From positions 809,070-873,069 of the forward strand of contig NZ_JAPVBI010000003.1 of NCBI RefSeq assembly GCF_026967925.1: 64,000 bases of DNA, read 5' to 3'. Below are positions 10,289-20,071 of the stretch, piece after piece (the stretch's first letter is position 1; every line of letters begins with the position of its first letter). Source of the stretch: Modestobacter sp. VKM Ac-2985. Its GTDB lineage: Bacteria > Actinomycetota > Actinomycetes > Mycobacteriales > Geodermatophilaceae. The notes under the pieces are model-generated. The model was not told the origin of the DNA. It saw nothing but the letters and a program-made list of their open reading frames with translations, and made no database searches. Made by a program: the position numbers and the translations under genes.

Positions 10289-12648
10289 CCCAGCCGGCCG
10301 CGAGTCACCCGGCCGAGAGCCGACGCCGGGAGGTGCCGGCCAGCACCTACCGGCTGCAGGTCACCGCCGACTTCACCCTCGACGACGCGGCGGCCGTGGC
10401 CGGCTACCTGGCCGACCTGGGCGTGACCCACGCGTACTCCTCCCCGCTGCTGCGCTCGGCAGCGGGGAGCACGCACGGCTACGACACGGTCGACCACGCG
10501 CACATCGACGAGCCGCGCGGTGGGCGGGCGGGGCTCGACCGGTTCGTGACCGCGCTGCACGAGCACGGGCTCGGCCTGGTGCTGGACCTGGTGCCCAACC
10601 ACATGGGGGTCAGCGACCCGGCCGAGTCCCGCTGGTGGTGGGACCTGCTCCAGCACGGGAAGGAGTCGGCCCACGCCGACGCCTTCGACGTCGACTGGGA
10701 CTTCGGCGGGGGCAGGATCCGGATCCCGGTGCTGGGCAGCGCAGGCGACGTCGCGGAGCTGCGGGTCGTGGAGAGCGCCGACGGTCCCGAGCTGCGCTAC
10801 TACGACAACCGCTTCCCGGTCGCCCCGGGCACCGCTGGAGGCACGCCCCAGGAGGTGCACGACCGGCAGCACTACGAGCTGGTCGACTGGCGTCGCGCGG
10901 ACGACCAGCTGAACTACCGGCGGTTCTTCGCGATCAACACCCTCGCGGGGCTCCGGGTCGAGGACCGGGACGTCTTCCGGGCCACGCACGCGCTCGTCGT
11001 CCAGCTGGTCGAGAACGGCTCCGTCGACGCGCTCCGGATCGACCACCCCGACGGGCTGGCCGACCCGAAGGGCTACCTGGACCTGCTCGCCGAGGCGACC
11101 GGCGACCGGTGGACCGTGGTGGAGAAGATCCTCGAGCCCGGGGAAGAGCTGCCGGAGAACTGGAAGACGGCCGGGACGACGGGGTACGACGCGCTGGCCG
11201 AGGTCGACGACGTGCTGGTCGACCCCGCCGGTGAGGCGGCGGTCACCGCGCTGGACACCGAGCTGGCCGGCGGCCCGGTCGACTACGCCCGGCTGGTGCA
11301 CGACTGCAAGCGCGAGGTCACCGACGGGATGCTCGGGTCGGAGGTGGCCCGGCTGCACCGGATCGTCGGTGAGCTCGGGGGGGCGGGCACCGATGCAGTG
11401 GACGCCGAGCAGGTCACCGAGGGGCTGGCCGAGCTGCTGGCCGGCTTCCCGGTCTACCGCAGCTACCTGCCCGACGGCCGCGAGCACCTGGACGCCACGG
11501 TGGCCGCGGTGAAGCTCCGCCGGCCCGACCTCACCGCCGCCGTCGACGCCCTGCACCCGCTGCTGGGCTCGGCCGGCACCGAGCTGGCCACCCGGTTCGA
11601 GCAGACCTCGGGCCCGGTGATGGCCAAGGGGGTCGAGGACAGCGCCTACTACCGGTGGTCGCGCTTCGTCGCGCTCAACGAGGTGGGCGGTGACCCGGCC
11701 CGGTTCGGGTCGACGGTCGCGGAGTTCCACGCCGCCCAGCAGCGGCGCCAGGAGGTCAAGCCGGCCTCGATGACGACGCTGTCCACCCACGACACCAAGC
11801 GCAGCGAGGACGTCCGGGCCCGGCTGGCCGTGCTCGCCGAGGTGCCGTCCGAGTGGGCCGGCCTGGTCCGCGGCTGGCTGGGCCGGCACCCCCTGGCCGA
11901 CCGCCCGCTGGCGCACCTGGTGTGGCAGAACCTGGTCGGCGCGTGGCCGCTGTCGCGGGAGCGGGCGCACGCCTACGTGGAGAAGGCAGCCCGGGAGGCG
12001 GGCACCTCGACCACCTGGACCAACCCGGTGCAGGAGTTCGAGGACCAGCTGCACGCCCTGGTGGACGCCGCGTTCGACGACGCCACCACGCACGCGGAGA
12101 TCGAGCGGTTCGTGGCGCGGATCGCGCCCTTCGGCTGGTCGAACTCGCTGTCGCAGAAGCTGCTGCAGCTGACCGTCCCCGGGGTCCCGGACGTGTACCA
12201 GGGCAGCGAGCTGTGGGACTTCTCGCTGGTCGACCCGGACAACCGGCGTCCGGTCGACTACGGGCTGCGCCGGGAGCTGCTGTCCCGGCTGGACGGTGGC
12301 TGGGTGCCGCCGGTCGACGAGACCGGTGCGGCCAAGCTGCTGGTGGTCTCCCGGACGCTGCGGCACCGCCGGGACGTCCCGGAGGCGTGGTCGGGGTACA
12401 CCCCGGTGCCGGCCCGCGGTCCGGCGGCCGACTCCGTCGTCGCCTTCGACCGCGGCGGCGTGGTCACCGTGGCGACCCGGCGGCCGGTGCACCTGGCCGA
12501 GACCGGCTGGGGCGACACCTCCGTCGGCTCGCGGACCGGCGCCTGGCGGGACCTGCTCACCGGCAGCCGGCTGGTCTCCGACTCCGGGGGCATCCGGCTG
12601 AGCGAGCTCTGCGCCCAGCTGCCGGTCGCCCTGCTCGTCCGGGACTGA
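10285..12648 (+). CDS. treY: Maltooligosyl trehalose synthase
   Basis: TreY, 787 residues, isomerises the reducing-end alpha-1,4 bond of maltooligosaccharides to an alpha,alpha-1,1 bond. GH13 features are [17 protein letters not shown] at the N-terminus, [12 protein letters not shown] (about residue 98), the nucleophile region [15 protein letters not shown] (about 251), and the TreY-typical [18 protein letters not shown] (about 495) and [19 protein letters not shown] (about 645). It starts with GTG inside the glgX stop (GTGA). A 13-bp hairpin follows the gene before treZ. Together with glgX and treZ it forms the TreXYZ route from glycogen to trehalose in the cytoplasm. Confidence 0.96.
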   Translation: MTQPAASHPAESRRREVPASTYRLQVTADFTLDDAAAVAGYLADLGVTHAYSSPLLRSAAGSTHGYDTVDHAHIDEPRGGRAGLDRFVTALHEHGLGLVLDLVPNHMGVSDPAESRWWWDLLQHGKESAHADAFDVDWDFGGGRIRIPVLGSAGDVAELRVVESADGPELRYYDNRFPVAPGTAGGTPQEVHDRQHYELVDWRRADDQLNYRRFFAINTLAGLRVEDRDVFRATHALVVQLVENGSVDALRIDHPDGLADPKGYLDLLAEATGDRWTVVEKILEPGEELPENWKTAGTTGYDALAEVDDVLVDPAGEAAVTALDTELAGGPVDYARLVHDCKREVTDGMLGSEVARLHRIVGELGGAGTDAVDAEQVTEGLAELLAGFPVYRSYLPDGREHLDATVAAVKLRRPDLTAAVDALHPLLGSAGTELATRFEQTSGPVMAKGVEDSAYYRWSRFVALNEVGGDPARFGSTVAEFHAAQQRRQEVKPASMTTLSTHDTKRSEDVRARLAVLAEVPSEWAGLVRGWLGRHPLADRPLAHLVWQNLVGAWPLSRERAHAYVEKAAREAGTSTTWTNPVQEFEDQLHALVDAAFDDATTHAEIERFVARIAPFGWSNSLSQKLLQLTVPGVPDVYQGSELWDFSLVDPDNRRPVDYGLRRELLSRLDGGWVPPVDETGAAKLLVVSRTLRHRRDVPEAWSGYTPVPARGPAADSVVAFDRGGVVTVATRRPVHLAETGWGDTSVGSRTGAWRDLLTGSRLVSDSGGIRLSELCAQLPVALLVRD

Positions 12649-12653
12649 CCAGC

Positions 12654-12693
12654 CCCGGTCCTCGCCTCCGGTCTCCTGGTGGCGGGGACCGGG
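12654..12693 (+). terminator. Hairpin between treY and treZ
   Basis: A 13-bp stem with one G-U pair (12654-12666 with 12681-12693) and a 14-nt loop directly follows treY. It could end or attenuate the treXY transcript before treZ, which stays in the same direction 100 nt downstream. Confidence 0.5.
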
Positions 12694-12793
12694 CGCTGCC
12701 CGGCTGCAGACGTGCGCACCGGCGACGGTTGACGGCCGGGCGCCCGGGCATGATCGACCTGCCCGTCCCCCGCACCGCCCTGGAGGCCCCCGC

Positions 12794-14545
12794 ATGTCCG
12801 AGCCCGTCGAGTTCACCGTCTGGGCTCCGCTGCCCGCGCGGGTCCGCCTGCAGGTGGACGGCGAGGTGCACGAAATGCAGCGGGACGCCGCCGGCTGGTG
12901 GCACGCCACGGTCCCCGCCTCCCCCGAGGCCGACTACGGCTACCTGCTCGACGACAACCCGACGCCGCGCCCCGACCCACGGTCCCGCCGCCAGCCCGAC
13001 GGCGTGCACGGTCTCTCCCGCCGCTTCGACCCGTCCGCGCACCGCTGGGGCGACGGCGCCTGGACCGGGCGCCCGCTCGCCGGTGGCGTCGTCTACGAGC
13101 TGCACATCGGCACCTTCAGCCGCGAGGGCACCTTCGACGCGGCGATCCGGAACCTCGACCACCTGGTCGACCTGGGCGTCGACTTCGTCGAGCTGCTGCC
13201 GGTCAACGGCTTCAACGGCACGCACAACTGGGGCTACGACGGCGTCGCCTGGTACGCGGTCCAGGAGACCTACGGCGGGCCCGCGGGCTACCAGCGCTTC
13301 GTCGACGCGTGCCACCAGCGGGGCCTCGGCGTCATCCAGGACGTCGTCTACAACCACCTGGGCCCGTCGGGCAACTACCTCCCTGAGTTCTTCCCGGTCT
13401 TCGCCGAGGGGGCGAACACCTGGGGCAACTCGATCAACCTCTCCGGCCCGGACTCCGACGAGGTGCGGCGCCACGTGCTGGACAACGCCCTGATGTGGTT
13501 GCGCGACATGCACGCGGACGGCCTGCGGCTGGACGCCGTCCACGCGCTGGTCGACGAGCGGGCCACGCACGTGCTCGAGGAGATGGCCGCCGAGGTCGCC
13601 CGGCTCTCGGTCGCCGAGGGCCGCCCCCTCACCCTGATCGCGGAGAGCGACCTCAACGACCCGCGGATGGTCACGCCCCGGGTGGCCGGCGGCACCGGCC
13701 TGGACGCGCAGTGGAGCGACGACTTCCACCACGCCCTGCACGCCCAGCTGACCGGGGAGGGGCAGGGCTACTACGCCGACTTCGAGGCGGCCGGGCTCGG
13801 CGGGCTGGCGAAGGTGCTCACCGGCGCGTTCTTCCACGCCGGCGACTGGTCCAGCTTCCGCCGGCGGCACCACGGCCGCCCGGTGGACACCGCGGCCCTG
13901 CCGGGGTGGAAGTTCCTCGCCTACCTGCAGGACCACGACCAGATCGGCAACCGGGCGGTCGGCGACCGGATCTCCGCCTCGCTCTCCCCCGGGCTGCTCG
14001 GCGTCGGCGCCACCCTGGTGCTGACCAGTCCGTTCACCCCGATGCTCTTCATGGGCGAGGAGTGGGGCGCCGCCACCCCGTGGCAGTTCTTCACCAGCCA
14101 CCCGGAGCCGGAACTGGGCCGGGCCACCGCCGAGGGCCGGATCGGCGAGTTCGCCGAGCACGGCTGGGACGCCGCCGTGGTCCCCGACCCGCAGGACCCG
14201 GCGACCTTCACCCGCTCGAAGCTGGACTGGTCGGAGCTGGACCAGGAGCCGCACGCGCACGTGCTCGCCGTGCACAAGGCGCTGCTCGCGCTGCGCCGCC
14301 GGCACCCGGAGCTGGTCGACCCCGACCTGTCCGCGGTGCAGGTGCACTGGGACGACGCGGACCGGTGGCTGGTCGTGCACCGCGGGTCGTTGCGGGTGGT
14401 CGCCAACCTGTCCGACCAGCCGCGGGAGATCGACCTGGACACCGCAGCCACCCAGGTGCTGTTCGCCAGCGGCGAGCTGCCCGAGCTGGACGGGGCGCAG
14501 GTGACGGTGCCGGCGGAGAGCGCCGCCGTCCTGGCCACCCACTGA
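12794..14545 (+). CDS. treZ: Malto-oligosyltrehalose trehalohydrolase
   Basis: TreZ, 583 residues, releases free trehalose from the maltooligosyltrehalose made by TreY. It has an N-terminal immunoglobulin-like CBM48 domain ([18 protein letters not shown]) and GH13 motifs [18 protein letters not shown] (about residue 180), [12 protein letters not shown] (nucleophile, about 245), LIAESDLND (acid, about 282) and [11 protein letters not shown] (about 379). GGAGG at 12782-12786 supports the ATG. A possible -35 TTGACG (12729) and -10 CATGAT (12749) lie upstream, but their 14-nt spacing is short. A RibD-like reductase gene starts 2 nt after the stop. Confidence 0.96.
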   Translation: MSEPVEFTVWAPLPARVRLQVDGEVHEMQRDAAGWWHATVPASPEADYGYLLDDNPTPRPDPRSRRQPDGVHGLSRRFDPSAHRWGDGAWTGRPLAGGVVYELHIGTFSREGTFDAAIRNLDHLVDLGVDFVELLPVNGFNGTHNWGYDGVAWYAVQETYGGPAGYQRFVDACHQRGLGVIQDVVYNHLGPSGNYLPEFFPVFAEGANTWGNSINLSGPDSDEVRRHVLDNALMWLRDMHADGLRLDAVHALVDERATHVLEEMAAEVARLSVAEGRPLTLIAESDLNDPRMVTPRVAGGTGLDAQWSDDFHHALHAQLTGEGQGYYADFEAAGLGGLAKVLTGAFFHAGDWSSFRRRHHGRPVDTAALPGWKFLAYLQDHDQIGNRAVGDRISASLSPGLLGVGATLVLTSPFTPMLFMGEEWGAATPWQFFTSHPEPELGRATAEGRIGEFAEHGWDAAVVPDPQDPATFTRSKLDWSELDQEPHAHVLAVHKALLALRRRHPELVDPDLSAVQVHWDDADRWLVVHRGSLRVVANLSDQPREIDLDTAATQVLFASGELPELDGAQVTVPAESAAVLATH

Positions 14546-14547
14546 GC

Positions 14548-15258
14548 GTGACGCCGCTCCCGCACGACCCTGCCGAGCTGGCCGACGCCTACCGGGTGCC
14601 GGCCGGCCGGCACCTGCGGGTCAACTTCGTGGCCTCGCTCGACGGCGCGATCAGCGTCGACGGCCGCAGTGGCGGCCTGGGCTCGGACGGCGACCTGCGG
14701 GTGTTCCGCACGCTGCGCGCGCTCGCCGACGCCGTCCTGGTCGGCGCCGGGACGGCGGCAGCCGAGGGCTACCGGCCGGTGCTCCCCGACTCCGCCGTCG
14801 GCCGGCTGCGCACGCAGCTCGGCCGCCCGGGCGTCTGCCCGGTGGTGGTCGTGTCCCGGCGGGCGTCCCTGCGACCGGACGACCAGCTGGTCACCGCCGC
14901 GGTCACGCCGACCCTGCTGGTCACCTGCGCCGCGGCCGACGCCGAGCAGCGAGCGGCGCTCACCCAGGCCGGCGTCGAGGTGCTGGTCTGCGGCGACGAC
15001 GAGGTGGACCTGCCGACCGCCCTGGACACCCTCGCGGGACGCGGTCACGAGCAGGTGCTGTGCGAGGGCGGTCCGGCGCTGTTCACCGCCGCCCTGGCCG
15101 CCGGGGTGGTCGACGAGCTGGACCTGTCGATCGCCCCGCTGCTGGTCGGCGGCGGCCCCGGCCTGCTGCCGCACGCCCTGCCCTCCCCCGTGCCGGCCCA
15201 GCTGCGGCAGGTGCTGGACGAGGACGGCGTCCTCTTCACCCGGTACGCCCTGCGCTGA
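14548..15258 (+). CDS. Pyrimidine reductase family protein (RibD C-terminal/DHFR-like)
   Basis: A 236-residue protein of the RibD C-terminal domain family (bifunctional deaminase-reductase, dihydrofolate-reductase fold). Visible motifs are LRVNFVASLDGAISVDGRSG (substrate and Rossmann start), ALADAVLVGAGTAAAEGYRP, and the NADPH-binding EQVLCEGGPALFTAAL and LLVGGGPGLL. It lacks the N-terminal cytidine-deaminase domain of full RibD, so it is a stand-alone reductase that could act in riboflavin or another pteridine-like pathway. GTG lies 2 nt after the treZ stop, which implies co-transcription, although no link to trehalose is known. Paralogues are common in actinobacteria. Exact substrate unknown. 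Confidence 0.82.
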   Translation: MTPLPHDPAELADAYRVPAGRHLRVNFVASLDGAISVDGRSGGLGSDGDLRVFRTLRALADAVLVGAGTAAAEGYRPVLPDSAVGRLRTQLGRPGVCPVVVVSRRASLRPDDQLVTAAVTPTLLVTCAAADAEQRAALTQAGVEVLVCGDDEVDLPTALDTLAGRGHEQVLCEGGPALFTAALAAGVVDELDLSIAPLLVGGGPGLLPHALPSPVPAQLRQVLDEDGVLFTRYALR

Positions 15259-15323
15259 GGTCGGGCACGCGGGTCGACCCGAAGGGCTGCCCGGCGTCGT
15301 CGGCGACTGCTTGACTGGCCGGC

Positions 15324-16424
15324 ATGGACCTGCCCGTGAGCCCTCCGGTCAAGCCGATGCTCGCCAAGCCGGCGGCGACGCTGCCCACCGGTGACGGCTG
15401 GTTCTACGAGCCGAAGTGGGACGGGTTCCGCTGCATCGTCTTCCGGGACGGCGACGAGGTCGAGCTGGGCAGCCGCAACGAGCGCCCGCTGACCCGCTAC
15501 TTCCCCGACGTCGTCGAGGCGGTGAAGACCCAGCTGCCCGAGCGCTGCGTGGTCGACGGGGAGATCGTCGTCCCGCGCGGGGACCGGCTGGACTTCGAGT
15601 CGCTGCTGCAGCGGATCCACCCCGCCGCCTCCCGGGTGACCCGGCTGGCCACCGAGACCCCGGCGTCCTTCGTCGCGTTCGACCTCCTCGCACTGGGCGA
15701 GGAGTCGCTGCTGGCCACGCCCTTCGCCGAACGGCAGGCCCGGCTGCGCGAGGCGCTGGCCGGTGCGCAGGCGCCGGTGTACGTCACCACGGTCACCTCC
15801 GACGCCGAGGTGGGGCAGCGCTGGTTCGCCGAGTTCGAGGGTGCCGGCCTGGACGGCGTCATCGCCAAGCGGGGTGACCAGCCCTACTCCCCCGACCAGC
15901 GGGTGATGACCAAGGTCAAGCACGTCCGGACGGCGGACTGCGTGGTGGCCGGCTTCCGCTGGCACAAGAGCGGGCCGGTGGTCGGCTCGCTGCTGCTGGG
16001 CCTCTACGACGACGCCGGCGCGCTGCAGCACATCGGCGTCGCGGCGTCCTTCTCGATGAAGCGCCGGGCCGAACTGGTCGAGGAGCTGGCCCCCCACCGG
16101 GCCGAGGCGCTGGACGGGCACCCCTGGCAGGACTGGGCGAACGCCCAGACGGACTCCGACGGCGAGCACCGGATGCCGGGGGCCACCAGCCGCTGGAACG
16201 CCGGCAAGGACCTGTCCTGGGTGCCGCTGCGGCCCGAGCTGGTGGTGGAGGTCAAGTACGACCAGCTGGAGGGCAGTCGGCTGCGGCACACCGGCCACTT
16301 CCTGCGCTGGCGCCCCGACCGGGACCCGCGGTCGTGCACCTACGAGCAGCTGGAGGTCCCGATCCGCTACGACCTCGCCGAGGTCCTCGGCGGGTCATCG
16401 GCAGCCGGGTCCGCGGGAGACTGA
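15324..16424 (+). CDS. ligC: ATP-dependent DNA ligase, LigC type
   Basis: A 366-residue ATP-dependent ligase with adenylation and OB domains only, the size of mycobacterial LigC. The nucleotidyl-transferase lysine lies in FYEPKWDGFRC (motif I, about residue 33). Motif III is seen in VVDGEIVVP, motif IIIa in FVAFDLLALG, motif IV in GLDGVIAKR (about 183), and motif V in VMTKVKHVRTADCVV. It seals nicks in DNA, probably in NHEJ or base-excision gap repair with the polymerase-domain protein encoded at 18107, as in the Rv3730c/Rv3731 pair of M. tuberculosis. No Ku gene is in the window. ATG start; no strong Shine-Dalgarno. Confidence 0.9.
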   Translation: MDLPVSPPVKPMLAKPAATLPTGDGWFYEPKWDGFRCIVFRDGDEVELGSRNERPLTRYFPDVVEAVKTQLPERCVVDGEIVVPRGDRLDFESLLQRIHPAASRVTRLATETPASFVAFDLLALGEESLLATPFAERQARLREALAGAQAPVYVTTVTSDAEVGQRWFAEFEGAGLDGVIAKRGDQPYSPDQRVMTKVKHVRTADCVVAGFRWHKSGPVVGSLLLGLYDDAGALQHIGVAASFSMKRRAELVEELAPHRAEALDGHPWQDWANAQTDSDGEHRMPGATSRWNAGKDLSWVPLRPELVVEVKYDQLEGSRLRHTGHFLRWRPDRDPRSCTYEQLEVPIRYDLAEVLGGSSAAGSAGD

Positions 16425-16436
16425 GCGCAGCCTCAC

Positions 16437-16467
16437 GCCGAACCTGGCTGCCGCTCCCAGGTTCGGC
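16437..16467 (+). terminator. Hairpin between ligC and TAP-like hydrolase
   Basis: An 11-bp perfect inverted repeat (16437-16447 and 16457-16467, 9-nt loop) lies 13 nt after the ligC stop and just before the TACCCT box of the next gene. It may be a terminator or an operator. Confidence 0.45.
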
Positions 16468-16484
16468 TCCTACCCTTGCCGATC

Positions 16485-18050
16485 ATGACCGCGCACCGCC
16501 GCCTGGCCACCGCCGGAGGAGCGTTCCTCGCCCTCGCCCTGACCCTCGCCGGGTGCACCTCCTCGGGAGAGGAGGAGACGGCCGCGGCCGGTTCCTCCTC
16601 CTCGGCGGCCCCGCCGGCCGAGCTGGAGGCGCCGCTGATCGAGTGGACCGACTGCGACAGCGAGATCGACCCGATCATCGCCGGGCGCCCCGGTTCGGAG
16701 CGCGACCTCCTCTTCTCCTGCGGGACGACGACGGTGCCGGTCAGCTACGAGGACCCCGAGGGCGGGACCCTGCAGCTGTTCCTGGTGCGGGCCAGCCTCG
16801 CCGGGCAGACCTACCCGATCGGCTCGCTGATGGTGAACCCCGGTGGCCCTGGGCAGTCCGCCGCCGATGCGGCCATCCAGGCGGCGCTGACCCTCCCCGA
16901 CGCGGTCGTCAACCAGTTCGACATCGTCGGCCTCGACCCGCGGGGGACCGGGCTGTCCACCCCGGTCGAGTGCATCTCCGACGAGCAGAAGGACGAGCTC
17001 TTCGCGGCCGACCCGCGGGCCACCGACGCCGCCGCGCAGGACGCCCTGTTCACCCAGGTCGAGGAGGTCGCGGCCGGCTGCAGCGAGGAGTACCAGGAGG
17101 CGCTGGGCGCCTTCTCCACGGTGGACTCGGCCCGCGACCTGGACCTGGTCCGGCGGGCCCTCGGTGACGACCAGCTCAACTACCTGGGGTACTCGTACGG
17201 CACCACGCTGGGCTCCACCTACGCCGAGCTGTTCCCCGAGCAGGTGCGGGCGATGGTGCTCGACGGTGCGGTCGACCCCGACGCCACCCCGCAGGAGGCG
17301 GCCGAGGCGCAGGCGCAGGGCTTCGAGGCGGCCTACGACGCCTTCGCCGCCAACTGCCTGTCGCTGATCAGCGGCTGCCCGCTGGGGCCCGACCCGCGCG
17401 CGTTCCTCGACGAGCTGCTGGGCCAGGCCGCCGCGGCCCCGATCCCGAGCAGCCGGGAGGGCGAGACCCGGCAGGCGACGCCCGGCCTGATCCTGGGCGG
17501 CGTCCGCTCGGCCCTCTACCAGCCCTCGGCCTGGCCGCAGCTGGCCCAGTCGCTGGCCGCCGCCCGGAACGGTGACGCCGCCGGCATCCTGACCCTGGCG
17601 GACACCTACACCGGCCGCAACGACGACGGCAGCTACAGCAACGTGGTCGACGCCAACCTGGCGGTGAACTGCGCCGACACCGACGAGGAGTTCAGCGCCT
17701 CCGACGTGCAGGCCCTGGCCGCGGACTGGAACGCGCGCTACCCGCTCTTCGGCGCCGACGCTGCACTGAGCCTCTACACCTGCTCGGCGTGGGAGGCCCC
17801 GCGCACGCCCCTGCCCGAGCGGGACGCCGCGGGCAGTGCGCCGATCCTGGTCATCGGCACGCAGGGCGACCCGGTGACCCCGCTGACCGGCGCGGTCGAC
17901 CTCGCGGAGGACCTGGAGAACGGGGTGCTGCTCACCTGGCAGGGCAGCGGGCACACTGCCTACCCCAAGACCGAGTGCGTGACGGCGGCGGTGAACGCGT
18001 ACCTGATCGACCTCGCCGTCCCGCAGGACGGGGCGACCTGCCCGGCGTGA
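16485..18050 (+). CDS. Secreted alpha/beta hydrolase, TAP-like (tripeptidyl aminopeptidase family), lipoprotein
   Basis: A 521-residue exported hydrolase. The N-terminus MTAHRRLATAGGAFLALALT ends in the lipobox LAGC (Cys about 25), so it is probably membrane-anchored outside the cell. A Ser/Ala-rich linker follows. The alpha/beta-hydrolase core has the oxyanion HG-type loop MVNPGGPGQSAAD, nucleophile GYSYGTTLGS (about residue 242) and catalytic His in GSGHTAYPKTECVTAAVNAY near the C-terminus. This is the arrangement of the Streptomyces SlpD/SlpE and TAP family. TACCCT lies 8 nt ahead of the ATG. It sits between ligC and the polymerase-domain gene without obvious functional link. Confidence 0.85.
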   Translation: MTAHRRLATAGGAFLALALTLAGCTSSGEEETAAAGSSSSAAPPAELEAPLIEWTDCDSEIDPIIAGRPGSERDLLFSCGTTTVPVSYEDPEGGTLQLFLVRASLAGQTYPIGSLMVNPGGPGQSAADAAIQAALTLPDAVVNQFDIVGLDPRGTGLSTPVECISDEQKDELFAADPRATDAAAQDALFTQVEEVAAGCSEEYQEALGAFSTVDSARDLDLVRRALGDDQLNYLGYSYGTTLGSTYAELFPEQVRAMVLDGAVDPDATPQEAAEAQAQGFEAAYDAFAANCLSLISGCPLGPDPRAFLDELLGQAAAAPIPSSREGETRQATPGLILGGVRSALYQPSAWPQLAQSLAAARNGDAAGILTLADTYTGRNDDGSYSNVVDANLAVNCADTDEEFSASDVQALAADWNARYPLFGADAALSLYTCSAWEAPRTPLPERDAAGSAPILVIGTQGDPVTPLTGAVDLAEDLENGVLLTWQGSGHTAYPKTECVTAAVNAYLIDLAVPQDGATCPA

Positions 18051-18106
18051 CCGGCTCGGGCAGGATCGACCCCGCACCCGGTCCTGCCTGACCCGAACGG
18101 AGCCTC

Positions 18107-19174
18107 ATGGCCAGCAGCAAGGACGCCGTCGTCCTGGAGCTCGACGGCCACGAGGTGCGGGTGAGCAATCCGGAGAAGCCCTACTTCGGGGACAAGGGCA
18201 TCCGCAAGATCGACGTCGTGGAGTACTTCGTCGCCGTCGGCGAGGGCATCCTGTTCGCGCTGCGCGACCGGCCGACGACGCTGGAGCGCTGGCCGGGCGG
18301 GGTGTTCGAGGGCGCCCGGCTCTCCACCCGGGTCGACAACACCGGCGACGCGTTCTACCAGAAGCGGGTGCCGAAGAACGCCCCCGACTGGGTGCCGACG
18401 GCGCACATCAGCTTCCCCAGCGGCCGGACCGCGGACGAGATCGCCCCGGACTCCGTCGCCGTCGTCGCCTGGTGCGCGAACCTCGGGACGCTGACCTTCC
18501 ACCCCTGGCCGGTGTCCAAGGGCGACGTCGAGTCCCCCGACCAGGTCCGGATCGACCTCGACCCGCAGCCGGGCACCGACTTCTCCGACGCCGTGTGGGT
18601 GGCCCCGCACGTGCGCGAGCTGCTGCACGAGTTCGGCATGGAGGGCTGGCCGAAGACCTCCGGCGGCCGGGGCGTGCACGTCTACGTCCCCATCCAACCG
18701 CGCTGGACCTTCCCCGAGGTGCGCCGGGCGGTGATCGCGTTCGGCCGGGAGCTGGAACGCCGCATCCCCGACCGGGTCACGATGAACTGGTGGAAGGAGG
18801 AACGCGGCGAGAAGATCTTCATCGACTACAACCAGATGGCCCGGGACCGCACGATCGCCAGCGCCTACTCGATCCGGCCGAAGCCGCACGCCCCGGTGAG
18901 CGCCCCCGTCGAGTGGGACGAGCTGCCCGACGTCTCGCCCTTCGACTTCGACGTCCGCACCATGCCGGCCCGCTTCGCCGCCGTCGGTGACAAGCACGCC
19001 GGCCTCGCCGACCACGCCTTCGACCTCACCCCGCTGATCGAGCTGGCCGACCAGCAGGAGCGGGACCTCGGACTGGGTGAGATGCCCTATCCGCCGGACT
19101 ACCCGAAGATGCCCGGCGAGCCGATGCGGGTGCAGCCCAGCCGCGCGAAGAAGGTCCCCGCCGCGGAGGACTGA
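18107..19174 (+). CDS. DNA polymerase/primase domain protein (LigD PolDom-like)
   Basis: A 355-residue stand-alone homologue of the LigD polymerase domain (archaeo-eukaryotic primase superfamily), which fills gaps and adds nucleotides, often ribonucleotides, at break ends in bacterial NHEJ. Visible motifs are VSNPEKPYFG (about residue 19), the metal-binding RIDLDPQPGTDF (D-x-D about 149-151), KTSGGRGVHVYVPI (about 185) and FIDYNQMARDRTIASAYSIR with the third acidic residue. A polymerase-domain gene near ligC mirrors the mycobacterial Rv3730c/ligC neighbourhood. ATG start, with a weak CGGAG Shine-Dalgarno 7 nt upstream. Confidence 0.9.
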   Translation: MASSKDAVVLELDGHEVRVSNPEKPYFGDKGIRKIDVVEYFVAVGEGILFALRDRPTTLERWPGGVFEGARLSTRVDNTGDAFYQKRVPKNAPDWVPTAHISFPSGRTADEIAPDSVAVVAWCANLGTLTFHPWPVSKGDVESPDQVRIDLDPQPGTDFSDAVWVAPHVRELLHEFGMEGWPKTSGGRGVHVYVPIQPRWTFPEVRRAVIAFGRELERRIPDRVTMNWWKEERGEKIFIDYNQMARDRTIASAYSIRPKPHAPVSAPVEWDELPDVSPFDFDVRTMPARFAAVGDKHAGLADHAFDLTPLIELADQQERDLGLGEMPYPPDYPKMPGEPMRVQPSRAKKVPAAED

Positions 19175-19193
19175 CCCAGCAGGACCCCCGCGC

Positions 19194-19199
19194 TAGCGT
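19194..19199 (+). promoter_or_regulatory. -10 box, leaderless promoter of repeat-containing membrane protein
   Basis: TAGCGT ends exactly 6 nt before the GTG at 19206. Confidence 0.5.
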
Positions 19200-19205
19200 C
19201 GCACC

Positions 19206-20045
19206 GTGGCCGAGCACCCGACCCAGGTCTGGGATCTGGTGGCGCAGGGGCATGCGCACCGGGTGGAGACGACCGGTTCCGTGTCGCGGACGGTGCGGTG
19301 GCGCGTCGACGGGCAGGTGGTGGCCGCCAAGAAGTCCAGCGAGGACACCGTGCGGCTCAAGCCGGGTGACCGGCTCGAGGGCGAGGACGACGTCAGCGAG
19401 GACGACGCCAGCCCGGACGACCAGCCGGCCGACGTGGAGCCGGACGTCGGCTCGGTCGCGGTCCAGTACACCGGCCTCGGGAAGCCGAAGCGGGCCACCT
19501 GGTACCCGCCCGCGGACGGCGCCGCCGTGCGCGCGGCGCTCGGCACCGGCGGGATCGACCTGGAGCCGGAGCCGGGGTCACCGGCCGCGCTCCGGGAGGA
19601 GCGGATCCGGCAGCACCCCCGCCGGTACGCCCTGGTCGCCACGGCCGGCGGCGTGGCCAAGGTGGTCCTCCCCCTCCTCCTCGGGCTGCTCGCCGTCCGG
19701 CTGACCGTCGCGCTCCCCTGGCCCGACTGGGACCTGCCGTCGATCCCGTGGCCGGACGTCGAACTGCCGTCGATCCCCTGGCCCGACGTGGACCTGCCCG
19801 ACGTGGACCTGCCGGACTGGCAGGCCCCGGCCTGGATCCGGTGGATCGCCGACCAGGCCCAGTTCGTCTGGCCCGTCCTGCTGGCCGCCTACCTGGCCCG
19901 TCGGGAGATCCGGCGCCGGCGCGAGCAGGACGCCCTGCGGGCTCAGCGCCGGGCGGAGCAGCAGGCCCAGGCCGCCCACGAAGACGGCCGCGAGGCCGGT
20001 CACGAGGCGAGCCGCGAGGACGACGACCGGCCGCCGTCCGCCTGA
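19206..20045 (+). CDS. Hypothetical membrane protein with Pro-Trp-Asp repeat loop
   Basis: A 279-residue protein with no family I recognise. Residues 1-60 resemble a small beta domain (TGSVSRTVRWRVDGQVVAAKK). A central acidic segment (about 60-85) and a conserved-looking GKPKRATWYPP stretch follow. A first TM segment lies at about 148-166 (AKVVLPLLLGLLAVRLTVAL). The loop after it is built from near-identical units LPSIPWPDVE, LPSIPWPDVD, LPDVDLPDWQ. A second hydrophobic segment is FVWPVLLAAYLA. The C-terminus is a highly charged Arg/Glu/Gln/Asp coil (RREIRRRREQDALRAQRRAE). With both ends cytoplasmic, the repeat would be external. The leaderless -10 fixes the GTG start. Function unknown. Confidence 0.7.
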   Translation: MAEHPTQVWDLVAQGHAHRVETTGSVSRTVRWRVDGQVVAAKKSSEDTVRLKPGDRLEGEDDVSEDDASPDDQPADVEPDVGSVAVQYTGLGKPKRATWYPPADGAAVRAALGTGGIDLEPEPGSPAALREERIRQHPRRYALVATAGGVAKVVLPLLLGLLAVRLTVALPWPDWDLPSIPWPDVELPSIPWPDVDLPDVDLPDWQAPAWIRWIADQAQFVWPVLLAAYLARREIRRRREQDALRAQRRAEQQAQAAHEDGREAGHEASREDDDRPPSA

Positions 20046-20071
20046 CGGGCCGCCGCCGGCGCCGGTGGCGC

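Noticed and set aside
12729-12754. Firm promoter for treZ
   Set aside because: TTGACG and CATGAT are separated by only 14 nt, too short for a normal sigma-70 promoter, so it is mentioned only as a possibility.
10102-12909. 935-codon open frame opposite treY
   Set aside because: Same reason: an antisense shadow of treY in high-GC DNA with no domain features.
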